A stretch of 33,372 nucleotides of DNA. Source: Clostridia bacterium (GTDB taxonomy: Bacteria; Bacillota; Clostridia; Lutisporales; Lutisporaceae). The position numbers were made by a program, and so were the translations under genes. Each line of letters opens with the position of its first letter. Position 1 is the first letter of the stretch. Location: contig JAQSYD010000041.1 of NCBI GenBank assembly GCA_029256325.1, positions 1 to 33,372 on the forward strand, written 5' to 3'. Under the pieces are notes generated by a model. The model was given only the letters and a program-made list of their open reading frames with translations. It made no database searches and had not been told where the DNA came from. Shown here piece after piece: positions 8,208 through 17,400 of this stretch.

Positions 8208-9014
8208 TTAATATTTTGTGTCATATGGCCAAGGCTGTCCGCCTGCCAGACATCCACCATCGATATGATACATCATACCAGACATATAGCTTGATGAATC
8301 CGAAGCCAAAAGAATTGTAAGGCCAAGAATCTCTTCTGGTGTGCCAGGCCTTCCCATTGCAATTCTCTCACTAAGATATTTTGACCTTTCCGGATGTTCC
8401 CACGTTACAGTTGTTAAGGGTGTTAAAATATGACCGGGGGCAATTGCATTTGCCCTAATGTTATATTTTGCCCATTCAATTGCCATAGAGCGTGTAAGGG
8501 CAGTTACAGCACTCTTTGTTGCTCCATACACGGAGCAGCCGCCAAGCATGCCCACGGAGTTATGCGAAGCCATGTTGATGATGTTTCCCTTATTGGCTTT
8601 AATCATATGCTTTGCAACTTCCTGGGTCAGAAAATAGAGGCCTTTCAAATTAATTCCCATGATTTTGTCATAGGTTTCTTCCGTTACATCCAAAAAACCT
8701 TCTCTTTTATTAATACCGGCACAATTTATTAATACATCTATTCTCCCATATTCCTTAATAACATTGTCTACACACGCTTTAATTGAATCCATTTGGAGAA
8801 TATTTAGACTATATGCTTTTGCTGAACCATTTTCGTTGATTTCTGCTGCAATTGCTTCCAGCTTGTCATTACCTATATCACACAAAGCCATTTCTGCACC
8901 TGCATCCGCCAGACCTTTTGCCAGAACAGAGCCAATACCTCCAGTTGCACCGGTCAGCAGAATAACCTTGTTTTTCAGTGAAAATATCTTTTCTAGATTT
9001 TCACCAACAGACAT
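8208..9014 (-). CDS. Short-chain dehydrogenase/reductase (gluconate 5-dehydrogenase-like)
   Basis: A classical SDR of 268 residues using NAD(P)H. The nucleotide motif TGATGGIG is near the N-terminus, CDIG follows the second strand (an acidic residue there points to NAD), INCAG follows the fourth, and SVYGATK carries the catalytic Tyr and Lys. The tail ends in GGQPWPYDTKY. The ORF is open from 9035, but GGGAGGAG at the start of that extension is a ribosome binding site for the second ATG at 9014, so I choose 9014. Relatives interconvert gluconate and 5-ketogluconate, or oxidise deoxy-hexonates; the substrate is inferred from the TRAP, Gnd and kinase neighbours. It is the first gene of the TRAP operon. 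A candidate GntR-type operator lies 175 bases upstream. Confidence 0.85.
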   Translation of the reverse strand: MSVGENLEKIFSLKNKVILLTGATGGIGSVLAKGLADAGAEMALCDIGNDKLEAIAAEINENGSAKAYSLNILQMDSIKACVDNVIKEYGRIDVLINCAGINKREGFLDVTEETYDKIMGINLKGLYFLTQEVAKHMIKANKGNIINMASHNSVGMLGGCSVYGATKSAVTALTRSMAIEWAKYNIRANAIAPGHILTPLTTVTWEHPERSKYLSERIAMGRPGTPEEILGLTILLASDSSSYMSGMMYHIDGGCLAGGQPWPYDTKY

Positions 9015-9188
9015 AAACGAACACGCTCCTCCCATTTGTTTCTAATTGGTTTGTTTTAATGCTTGATTGTGACATCATTCACTTAATTACTACAATTCCT
9101 ATCAATATAACAACATATTTTCGGAATTGATATACACTATATCTATGTATCTAACAAAATGTGCTGTGTGATATGTTGTCAGTCATAA

Positions 9189-9203
9189 GGTTGTATTACA
9201 ACC
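9189..9203. promoter_or_regulatory. Candidate GntR/FCD operator upstream of the SDR-TRAP operon
   Basis: The sequence GGTTGTATTACAACC is a perfect 7-1-7 palindrome. Its core TTGTNNNACAA matches the TNGTNNNACNA pattern typical of FadR-subfamily GntR proteins. The window encodes one such regulator at 13470-14174, which makes it the obvious candidate ligand-responsive repressor. Direct binding is inferred. Confidence 0.5.
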
Positions 9204-9291
9204 CGCAATTTATTTCTTCGACGAGTTTTTTAAGATTCCTTCAAAGTCTTGGTTAATATTTTTAACTATCGGAATATTGCATCAATTATGC

Positions 9292-9438
9292 TTATAAGAT
9301 CCTACGTATTATATTTTTTATCTGATTATCTTTGAGAACAGAGCGCTGACCCATGACTGCAAGTCTGATAAACCTCATGACATTGCATTCATATGATACC
9401 GCTTTACCGAAATTTTGCAGGATTTTTAGAATGTGCAT
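9292..9438 (-). other. 48-codon coding-like ORF in the rpiR-SDR gap
   Basis: The ORF starts MHILKILQNFGKAVSYE and ends KNIIRRIL. It is basic and helical in appearance with no ribosome binding site. It may be a gene remnant or chance. The remainder of the 9015-9690 gap is AT-rich and holds the operator-like palindromes listed separately; no other gene was seen. Confidence 0.2.
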
Positions 9439-9554
9439 TTTTATTTATTATATTATTGATTTTATGTCTTATTTTTGGATAAATACTAAAGAATTTTAGA
9501 ATAGAATAATATTTTTTGAACAGACTAAACCTATGAGTAAAATATAACCATCGA

Positions 9555-9620
9555 GAAAATTATTTTCATAAACATTATATCATACTCTTTTTAATAAAGG
9601 AATATGTAAATTATTTTCAT
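9555..9620. promoter_or_regulatory. Pair of GAAAATTATTTTCAT-type repeats, possible RpiR operators
   Basis: GAAAATTATTTTCAT at 9555-9569 and GTAAATTATTTTCAT at 9606-9620 differ by one base in 15 and are 51 bases apart, about five helical turns. The first contains the palindrome GAAAATTATTTTC. RpiR-family proteins often bind GAAA/TTTC dyads, and the rpiR gene ends 71 bases away. They lie upstream of the SDR-TRAP operon. AT-rich context makes chance possible. Confidence 0.35.
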
Positions 9621-9690
9621 AGGGTAAAAAACTTTTTTTGTTTAAGGCCTTTTGTCCATTATATATAGTTATTTTATTAAATACTAATAT

Positions 9691-10471
9691 CTAAAACCTC
9701 TTAACCGCTATTCCCTCTCTTATCTTTTGAAGGGTACTCAAAGTAACTTCCTGCATTTTCATAGCAGTCCTTATATAGAGACAATCAACAAGCATTAAGG
9801 CTGTCATTCTTGATTCCATTGCTTCACTTTTAAACATTGATTCTTTGCCGTATGAGACCAGTACAATATCTGATAACTTGGCGATAGGAGACCTGCCATT
9901 TCCGGTTATCAATATTATTTTTACCTTATTTTTTTTAGCGATCTCAATTGATTCCATCAAATCCTTATTGCTTCCGGAATTTGAAAAAGCAATGATTACA
10001 TCATTTTCCTTTGACATAGATGAATACATAGCCTGCCAGTGCGAATCAGTATGTGCAACACACCTGATACCTGTCCTTACAAATTTGTGGTATGCGTCAT
10101 GAGCCAGACTTCCTGAACCACCCATGCCAAAAAACAGAATCTGACCGGCTTTTATTATTAAATCTGTTGCCTTCTCCATTTCTCCGCTGTCGTTTATCTC
10201 TACGGTTTTTTGAAAGCTTGCTATATTTGAATGCAGAACCTTTTGCAATATGATATACATATCATCATTTTCTTTTATCTCTTGATGTATATAACCTTGA
10301 TACCGTTGCGTCACTAACATCACTGCTTTCTGCAAGCTCGGTTATAGAAAAGTGTATTATATCTCCAGGATTTTCCAATATGTACTTAGCTACCTTTTTT
10401 TCCGCATCATTTAAATCAGCATATGCTTCTCTTATTCTTTCAAGACAACTGTTTTCTTGATAACTTTCCAC
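9691..10471 (-). pseudogene. RpiR-family regulator (HTH plus SIS), broken by a deletion within the HTH
   Basis: RpiR proteins are transcription factors with an N-terminal HTH and a C-terminal SIS domain that binds phosphosugars. The start is GTG at 10471 with GGAGG ten bases upstream. Residues 1-58 give the HTH up to SITELAESSDVSDATVSR, then the frame fails and a stop follows at 10265. The matching continuation lies in another frame, from YIHQEIKEND (about 10285) to the stop at 9691. It includes the SIS motifs FFGMGGSG, AFSNSGSN and LITGN. Family members have about 25 more residues at this junction (typically CRxLGFKGYQDFK), so an out-of-frame loss of roughly 60-80 bases is inferred. It removes the end of the recognition helix. 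It would regulate the flanking sugar-acid genes if intact. Confidence 0.82.
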
Positions 10472-10532
10472 TACTCAGTTTCCTCCAATATTTACATTAT
10501 TCTATGAATAACCATAAATTATATTTGAAGTA

Positions 10533-10538
10533 ATTATA
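10533..10538 (-). promoter_or_regulatory. Extended -10 element before rpiR
   Basis: TATAAT preceded by TGA lies 62 bases upstream of the GTG start of rpiR on the minus strand. A poor -35 (TTTCTT) is 17 bases further up. The gap 10472-10739 is otherwise AT-rich without a recognisable gene. Confidence 0.4.
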
Positions 10539-10739
10539 TCATATAGGCTTTACTAAAGAAATATTTTACAATTTTTTCAGTTATCTTCCCATATAACCAT
10601 TAAATTAATGCTGCTAATATGCCTCTGAGTAGGAATAATTTATCGTAGAGTCAAAACTTTACAGTTTATAACAATAAAAGCCTTGACTTTGATGCTTCAA
10701 ATAATATTCAGAATTTCCCTTTACCTGCTATAGCGCCCG

Positions 10740-11624
10740 TTACTTCCTGACCTCTATACCGGCAAGCTTTTCATAAAATTGAATTATTCCACCATGATCA
10801 TCTTGAGCCTTTCCATCAACCTTTAACGCCTGCATGATTTCCATAATCTGTGAAGTCAAAGGCAGCGGCACTCCAATGTCATGTCCAGTTTCTATTGCGT
10901 TTGCAAGATCCTTTATGTGAAGTTCAATCCTGAATCCTGGCTTGAAGTTTCCTGCCATAACAAGGGGTGCTTTTGCATTCAATACTGTACTTCCTGCCAA
11001 GCCGCCCTTTATTGCATTGAATATAGCTTCAGGATCAACGCCTGCCTTTGTTCCAAGAACCAAAGCCTCTGACATTGCAGCGATATTTATTGCAACGATG
11101 ATCTGGTTTGCAAGCTTTGTGGTGTTTCCTGCACCGATATCTCCGCAGAGTACTACTGATGCACCCATCTTTGAGAGTATATCATAGCATTTATCAAATA
11201 CTTCCTTCTTTCCACCCACCATGAATGATAGTGTTCCATCGATAGCCTTAGGTTCACCGCCGCTTACAGGGGCGTCCAGCAAGTCAACGCCCTTTTTAGC
11301 AGCCTCCGCTGCTATTTCCTTTGATGCGAGAGGCGCTATGGAACTTGTGTCTACAATGATTGTCCCTTCCTTTGCTCCTTCCAAAATACCGTTTGTCCCA
11401 AGAACAACATCCTTAACATTAGGTGAATTTTGAAGCATTGTAATGATGATTTCAGTTCTTGATGCAACATCCTTAGGAGAAAAGCCCTCCTCAGCTCCTG
11501 CCGCCACAACTTCATCACGCTTCTCTTTGTTCCTGTCATAGACTACAATACTATACCCGGCTTTTATTAGATTCTTTGCCATTGGCTTTCCCATGATTCC
11601 AAGACCAATAAAACCTATTTTCAT
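10740..11624 (-). CDS. NAD(P)-dependent beta-hydroxyacid dehydrogenase (GarR / tartronate semialdehyde reductase-like)
   Basis: A 294-residue enzyme that reduces a semialdehyde (or oxidises the matching beta-hydroxyacid) in the cytosol. It has the N-terminal nucleotide motif GFIGLGIMGKPMAKNL, the substrate loop DAPVSGG at residues 117-123, and the catalytic lysine K170 in GAGNTTKLANQ; the length is standard. Relatives include 2-hydroxy-3-oxopropionate reductase, 3-hydroxyisobutyrate dehydrogenase, L-threonate dehydrogenase and sulfolactaldehyde reductase, so the substrate is open. The ATG overlaps the stop of the transketolase C subunit (ATGA), so it is translationally coupled to it, and GGGGGG lies upstream. 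The pairing suggests that it processes a two- to four-carbon aldehyde released by the transketolase. Confidence 0.85.
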   Translation of the reverse strand: MKIGFIGLGIMGKPMAKNLIKAGYSIVVYDRNKEKRDEVVAAGAEEGFSPKDVASRTEIIITMLQNSPNVKDVVLGTNGILEGAKEGTIIVDTSSIAPLASKEIAAEAAKKGVDLLDAPVSGGEPKAIDGTLSFMVGGKKEVFDKCYDILSKMGASVVLCGDIGAGNTTKLANQIIVAINIAAMSEALVLGTKAGVDPEAIFNAIKGGLAGSTVLNAKAPLVMAGNFKPGFRIELHIKDLANAIETGHDIGVPLPLTSQIMEIMQALKVDGKAQDDHGGIIQFYEKLAGIEVRK

Positions 11625-12574
11625 AACTTATTCCCCCCTTGATTTCCAACCAATTTCAAAGCAGCTTCTTCTATTGCTTTTGCAGTCAAACCGTAATATT
11701 CTAGTAATTCATCATAATTATGGGCAGAGGTACCAAACACATCCTTTATACCCACGAATTCTATTGGAAAATTTGTCTCTCCCCTTAAAGCTTCGGCTAT
11801 AGCGCTTCCCAAGCCCCCGATTACACTGTGCTCTTCAGCAGTCACTACCGCCTTGTATCCCTTTACCGCTTCCTTGATTATGCTCTCATTTAATGGCTTT
11901 AATGTTGATACATTTATAACCTTGGCTGAAATCCCTTTCTTCTCAAGCTCTTGAGCGGCTTCCAAAGCCTTTGAGACCATGACTCCGTTTGCAAATATTA
12001 CAACATCTTTTCCTTCTCTTTTTGTATATATACTGCCTATCTCAAACAGGGAATCTTCATCTGTTATGATTGGAAGATCGTTTCTGTTTATTCTCAAATA
12101 TACCGGGCCATCATATTGTGCTGCAGCCCTTACCATCTTTCTGGTCTCAACAGCGTCTACCGGAACAAGTACCGTCATATTTGGAATGGCTCTCATTATG
12201 GCTGCATCCTCTACCGCCTGATGGGTTGAACCGTCTCCGAAGTCGGAAAGTCCAGAGCTGGACCCGCATATTTTTACATTCAGCTTTGCTATGGATATTG
12301 TCTGTCTTATCTGGTCATATGCTCTTCCTGACGTAAATACAGCAAATGAGTTTATAAATGGTACCTTGCCTGCAAGGGCAAGTCCTGCTGCAGTTGACGT
12401 CATGTTTTGCTCTGCAATTCCCATTTCAAAATATCTTTCAGGGAATTCGTTCTGGAATAGGCATGACATTGTTGATTTTCCAAGGTCAGCTTCAAGGACT
12501 ACTATGTTATTGTTTTCCTTGCCAAGCTCTACCAGGGTTTCGCCATAGGCTACTCTTTGACTTTTTGTACTCAT
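11621..12574 (-). CDS. Transketolase C-terminal subunit
   Basis: A 317-residue pyrimidine-binding and C-terminal half of a split transketolase; it works only with the N subunit encoded just upstream. The catalytic glutamate is in EMGIAEQNM, followed by GLALAGKVPFINSFAVF and SGLSDFGDGSTHQ. The open frame starts with GTG at 12583, but GAGGTG six bases before the ATG at 12574 makes that the better start (MSTKSQRVAYG). It transfers two-carbon ketol units between phosphosugars using thiamine diphosphate. Split transketolases are common in Clostridia, both as the housekeeping enzyme and as pathway-specific forms (for example on apulose phosphate or sulfo-sugars). Its place in a catabolic operon favours a dedicated role. 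Confidence 0.9.
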   Translation of the reverse strand: MSTKSQRVAYGETLVELGKENNNIVVLEADLGKSTMSCLFQNEFPERYFEMGIAEQNMTSTAAGLALAGKVPFINSFAVFTSGRAYDQIRQTISIAKLNVKICGSSSGLSDFGDGSTHQAVEDAAIMRAIPNMTVLVPVDAVETRKMVRAAAQYDGPVYLRINRNDLPIITDEDSLFEIGSIYTKREGKDVVIFANGVMVSKALEAAQELEKKGISAKVINVSTLKPLNESIIKEAVKGYKAVVTAEEHSVIGGLGSAIAEALRGETNFPIEFVGIKDVFGTSAHNYDELLEYYGLTAKAIEEAALKLVGNQGGNKL

Positions 12575-12584
12575 TTTCGTCACC

Positions 12585-13418
12585 TCACACTTTCAGACTT
12601 TCCAGGTCTTTCTTTGCAGTCTCATACTGCTCAGGAGTCATAGCCCCGTTGTGGAACGCAGCATTATTCTCAGCAAAGGATATGTATTTACCCTTAACCG
12701 TTTCAGCTACTATTACTGTTGGTTTCCCTTTAACCTCATCTGCTTTATCAAGAGCAGCTATGATCTCTTCTACATCGTGTCCATCAATTTCAATTACGTT
12801 CCAGCCAAATGCCTCAAACTTCGGAGTTATAGGATTTGTGTTAAATCTATCTGCAATTGCTCCTGTTGCCTGAAGTCTGTTTCTGTCAACTATTGCAACA
12901 AGATTGTCTACCTTAAAATTAGATGACGCCATTGCCGCTTCCCAAATTTGTCCTTCAGCAAGCTCACCATCTCCAATTATCACATATACCTTGCTGTCTT
13001 TTTGATCCAACCTTAGTCCTAATGCTATGCCGTTTGCAATTGAAAGCCCCTGACCCAGCGACCCAGTATTTGCCTCAATCCCTGGAGTTTTTGTCATATC
13101 AGGGTGTCCCTGGAGCATTGCCCCAAGTTCTTTTACCTTTTTTAACTCTTCCTTTGGGAAGTATCCGGCTTCAGCCAAAGCTGCATACTGCACAAGGGCC
13201 GCGTGTCCCTTGCTAAGAAGGAACCTGTCCCTCTCCGGTAATTTAGGGTTTTTCGGATCATTCTTCATTTTATAAAAGTAAAGGGCTGCGACTATGTCTG
13301 CACAGGATGATGATCCCCCAAGATGCCCTACCTTACTTAAGCCGATCATATCTACTATGTGATGCCTAAGTGCAAGGGCCTTTTCCTCTACCAGTTTTAC
13401 TACATCTTTAGATACCAA
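12585..13418 (-). CDS. Transketolase N-terminal subunit
   Basis: A 277-residue thiamine-diphosphate-binding half of the enzyme. Markers are GLSKVGHLGGSSSCADI, DRFLLSKGHAALVQYAAL, GSLGQGLSIANGIALG and the diphosphate motif GDGELAEGQIWEAAMAS ending in DRNRLQ. The start is a TTG codon at 13418 with AAGGAAGGG a few bases upstream; no ATG is available in frame. The stop is 10 bases before the ATG of the C subunit, whose ribosome binding site overlaps this stop codon, so equal amounts are expected. It follows the GntR regulator by 51 bases and is probably co-transcribed with it. Confidence 0.9.
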   Translation of the reverse strand: MVSKDVVKLVEEKALALRHHIVDMIGLSKVGHLGGSSSCADIVAALYFYKMKNDPKNPKLPERDRFLLSKGHAALVQYAALAEAGYFPKEELKKVKELGAMLQGHPDMTKTPGIEANTGSLGQGLSIANGIALGLRLDQKDSKVYVIIGDGELAEGQIWEAAMASSNFKVDNLVAIVDRNRLQATGAIADRFNTNPITPKFEAFGWNVIEIDGHDVEEIIAALDKADEVKGKPTVIVAETVKGKYISFAENNAAFHNGAMTPEQYETAKKDLESLKV

Positions 13419-13469
13419 ATTAATCCCTTCCTTTCCTGCATAATACTTTTAAAAATACTTGTAAGAGGA

Positions 13470-14174
13470 TTAGATACTATCTGATTCTCTTGTTTTCTGA
13501 ACACTTTCAATAGTCGTTCTTATATGTTCCTCCATGAGCTTGCTTGCTAATTCAGAATCTCCTTTTTTTACTGCTTCTAAAATTGCTGGATGATACTTTA
13601 AAGCAAGTGTCGGACCCATAATTTCCTGTATCTTAATCTGATGGGATAACAATATATCCTTGATAATTGTGTTTACTTTGTATATGATTGGGTTCTTAGC
13701 ACTTTTGACCAGGGTCTCATGGAAAAACGAGTCTTCCTCCGCAAATTTCTTAGGGTCATACGTACTTTCCTTCATTATACGGACTATCTCTTCAAGTTCT
13801 TTTATATCTTCATCCTGAGCTCTTTGTGCTGCAAGCTTAACGCTTTCAACTTCTATTATTCTTCTAAATTCAAGCACTTCAACCAGCTGTGTTTCGTCAA
13901 GAGCAAGTATCGGAATTAGCGAGTTCATATACATGTCAGGTGACAAGTCACTGACAAATGTACCTTCACCATGCCTGGTAGTAAGAAGCCCAAGTACACA
14001 CAATTTTTGCAAGGCTGCTCTAATGGATACTCTGCTGACCCCGAAAAGATTTCCCAGCTCATTTTCAGACGGTATTTTATCACCGGGTCTCCATTCCCCT
14101 GATATAATATTATTCTTTATTTGGTCAAATACTTCTGTACTAATGTTTTTCTTTGTTATTTGTTTAATAGGCAT
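13470..14174 (-). CDS. GntR-family regulator, FadR/FCD subfamily
   Basis: A 234-residue transcription factor. Residues 1-75 are the winged HTH (GEWRPGDKIPSENELGNLFG, VSRVSIRAALQKL, GEGTFVSD). The C-terminal FCD domain is all-helical and keeps the metal-ligand pattern D..H in DSFFHETLV, with later histidines in KYHPAIL and EEHIRTT. FCD proteins usually sense a carboxylic or sugar acid. GGAGAAG lies before the ATG. It heads the transketolase/beta-HAD unit and probably controls that unit and the SDR-TRAP operon, where a matching palindrome is found at 9189-9203. No matching site was found next to its own start. Confidence 0.9.
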   Translation of the reverse strand: MPIKQITKKNISTEVFDQIKNNIISGEWRPGDKIPSENELGNLFGVSRVSIRAALQKLCVLGLLTTRHGEGTFVSDLSPDMYMNSLIPILALDETQLVEVLEFRRIIEVESVKLAAQRAQDEDIKELEEIVRIMKESTYDPKKFAEEDSFFHETLVKSAKNPIIYKVNTIIKDILLSHQIKIQEIMGPTLALKYHPAILEAVKKGDSELASKLMEEHIRTTIESVQKTRESDSI

Positions 14175-14267
14175 TTTTCTTCTCCATATCTTTAATATAA
14201 ATATCTCAATTTATTAATTCCCATAGTTGTTAGGCTCCAAAATTGCAGTTATAGGTCAAAACAAAAG

Positions 14268-14298
14268 AAGCCTGCGATTGTTTCCAAGCACAGGCATT
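14268..14298 (-). terminator. Hairpin terminator after the S-layer protein gene
   Basis: On the minus strand GCCTGTGCTTG pairs with CAATCGCAGGC around GAAA, with one mismatch and one G-U pair, followed by CTTCTTTTG. It belongs to the same GCCTGTG hairpin family as 2216-2247 and 21960-21991. The region 14299-14423 has a short palindrome AGTTATATAACT at about 14374 and nothing else recognisable; 14175-14267 holds the gntR leader. Confidence 0.65.
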
Positions 14299-14423
14299 TC
14301 TATACAAGGCGACTCTTATACAGTTACTCAGAGAAATTTACAGCTTTATTAATTCATTTACGTCCCCATTCCAGAGTTATATAACTGTCTGACTGATAGG
14401 CATGGCACCTATTCTTTAATTGG

Positions 14424-17400
14424 TTACCAATCCACGCTCACTGGTCTTTGCAGGGTTTCCTCGTAACTGCCGTAATTTTCGAAAGTATAATCTGTCTTTG
14501 GGTCAGTGATGAGCATTCCATGTGTACTTAAATACTCTCTAGCTGTAGGGAAGTGCCCTTTGATCTCGAAACTTGTATAGTTCTTATTCCCATTATTAAA
14601 ATACATATTAGCAAAGTCGGTCTCATTAAAAGCTTCACCATATGGGTAGTTTGGCATAGTAGAACCTGCATAATAATTTTCATTAGGAATATCAAAATGA
14701 ATAGGTGCTAAGTAAATCCTGATAATACGGCTCTCTCCTGGTTTTATGGTTGGTATCTTCTGGCCTACAATCGGTTTGAATACATCATATACTGCTTTCT
14801 CGGCTTTATATGCATAATTAATGGTATTTCCATTTAGTCCATTTTTAAAATGCTTTTCATAATCTGCATATTCATTCCAGCCGGCAGGTGTGCCATATCC
14901 GTACTTTGAAGGTGTATCCAAAAGAAGGCCATTTGCTGCACTCATCATATTATAATACTCCAGAGTGAAGTTCACATTAACATCAAAGGTTCCAGGAACT
15001 GAATCATATTTACTGTCATTTTTAACCTCTACTTCAATATAAGCCGGTCGATATTGAAATCTTGGATTAAGCTTTAAAAACTTTGAATTGATAGGATTCG
15101 GATTCGGGTGGTCATTGCTTTTTTTCATCTCATCTTTAATGCTATCTGTAATTTTACCGATGTCTTCTCCATCTACTAAAGGATTTGGCAGTACCCCTGC
15201 CTCTGTCAAAGCTAGCTCAGCTAAGTACTCTGCCCCCATACTGGTTAAGTCGTCAAAATTTGGCAAGGTTGGAGGCAGACCAAGCGCTATCAGTCCATAG
15301 TTTGCTAATCCTTCTAATGCCATCTTAAATGCACCCTTCAATGGACCAATAGGGCAAAGATTTACAGCAAACTCAATTATCCCTGCTTTCAGATCATTAT
15401 AGGCAGTACTTACCTGATTTACAATTTGACTGCAAACATATGTCAAATTCTCAAAGAACTCACAGACGCCATCCCATAGCTCCTCGTACCATGGTTTCTC
15501 TTCACCATTAGGATTGGGTGTTGGGAAGTAAACCTCTCCACCTACCGTCATCACACTTGGGACTATTACATTTTCATAATATGCTTTTGCATTTTCGAAC
15601 TCTGTTTGATTGTTAATGAATAAAGCAAATTGTGGATAATAAGAATAAAAAGGTCTTAACACTTTACCATTTTGCGAATTTTCCCATTTACACTGCACTT
15701 CATCCCATTTTGGAAGTCTATATATTATATAATGATTTAGGCTCTCTCTATCAGCCCATTGAGCCTTAGTATATCTGAGTATTCTTATACTTGGCAGTGA
15801 TGCTTTAACCTTTTCTGATTTATCATATATAGACTCAGCTGGAGAAGTAATAAACCATTGAATTGGAGGTTCATATCCGTAATCAATCGTTACAGTCTGT
15901 GAATAGCTGAGGTCAAACTCACCAGGTCTTATAGAAGGCTTTAATGCTATGCCTCTAACATAATATTTGGTATATACTTGGGGCTGCATCTCTGCTAAGG
16001 GTATCCCAAACTTGGCAAAGGGCACTGGTATCGTATTCGGATATAAGCTATCAATAACTTTGTATACGCCATCTAAACCTGCCTTGTTTTTCTCTGATAT
16101 AGGCTGATTTACTGTTGTTGGCAGATCATAGCTTTTTTCATACACAATATTCTTTGTGTTAGGCCATTCGCTGCCAGTTGTAAAATCTGAAGTTGCTACC
16201 TGAATAATTATCTTTTTTGTGTTTGCATCTATACCATGAAAGTTGAAAACCTTCTGGGAATCTATATCAGCAGGTGAAAATCCACCAATATCGAGAAGCC
16301 TAGGCTTATCAGGATTTTCAGCAGAATAACGACCTAAATAACTGGTGGTTGACCAAAGCTCGAACTCTTTCTTTTGAGCATTATTATTACTTGAAGGGTA
16401 AGCCTCTCCATACTTGATTGCAAGTCCCTTGCCCGGGTCGCCTATAGGCTCACCTATTAAATTAATAGGCACGGCTCTTACATAGTAAATCTTCTGCTTT
16501 TGTTTAATGGGATTATAAGTCGCTTTTGTTCCAGATTTAATAAGGCTGTTCATCATGTTCTTTTGAATTGTAAGGTTCTTTTGTTCAACAGTACCTAAAT
16601 CTATAAGAAATTCTTTTTGTGAAGCAGGAATTTCTCCAGATGCTACCAACCCTATTGGATTTTTCCAACCTTCTTTAAAACCGGCATAAGGCGCTGTTGA
16701 AACTTGGTATACTATCTTAGAAATCCCTCTTACATTTTCCAGATCATAATAGAACCAGCACTTTTTATCTCCATTCAGATCAACAAAGGAAGAATAATCG
16801 GAAGCGCTGTATATTGGACCAGTTGGTGCTTTTATTGTAAGTAAATTAGGCTCTATTGTATTCGGAGTAATATTAGGGTTGAGGATAGGTGGCAAACTCA
16901 GAGTTGTATCTTTAAGCTCCGCGGAAGCAAAAAGCACTTCTTGCTTCCCAGTAACTTCTGCAATAGCAGGAAGCTTTGCGGGCTTCATGCCACTTGTAGA
17001 TGCATATAGTCTCAGCTTTGTTTTATACTTTGGAAATGCAAGATTATCATTGCTTATCATATCATAAAATTTCTGCATATTGTCTTTTGCCGGAGGCGTA
17101 CTATTATTCATTGTAATTGTGGCTTTTAGCTCTATATATGCTTGACCTTGCTGGGATTTATATTGATCATAGGTCCTCTTCACTAATATTATTCCCTGCT
17201 CCCTATTCGTATTAGCAAGAGGTGATATAGTCGTTGCACTTGTTCCTTTCATGATATTGTTGAAATATGCAAACTTTACAGAATCTATTGCCCATGCAGC
17301 AATACTGTCACTATCCTTAAATGGAAAGCTGCCGCTTACTGCTTTATTAAAATCCGGCTTTGCAGCCTCTAAAGTCCTATAGATCATAACACATATTTCT

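Noticed and set aside
14268-14330. A fourth ssrA fragment near the 14.3 kb terminator
   Set aside because: Only the 13-bp GGCGACTCTTAT word and the hairpin resemble ssrA surroundings; none of the conserved tmRNA core is present.
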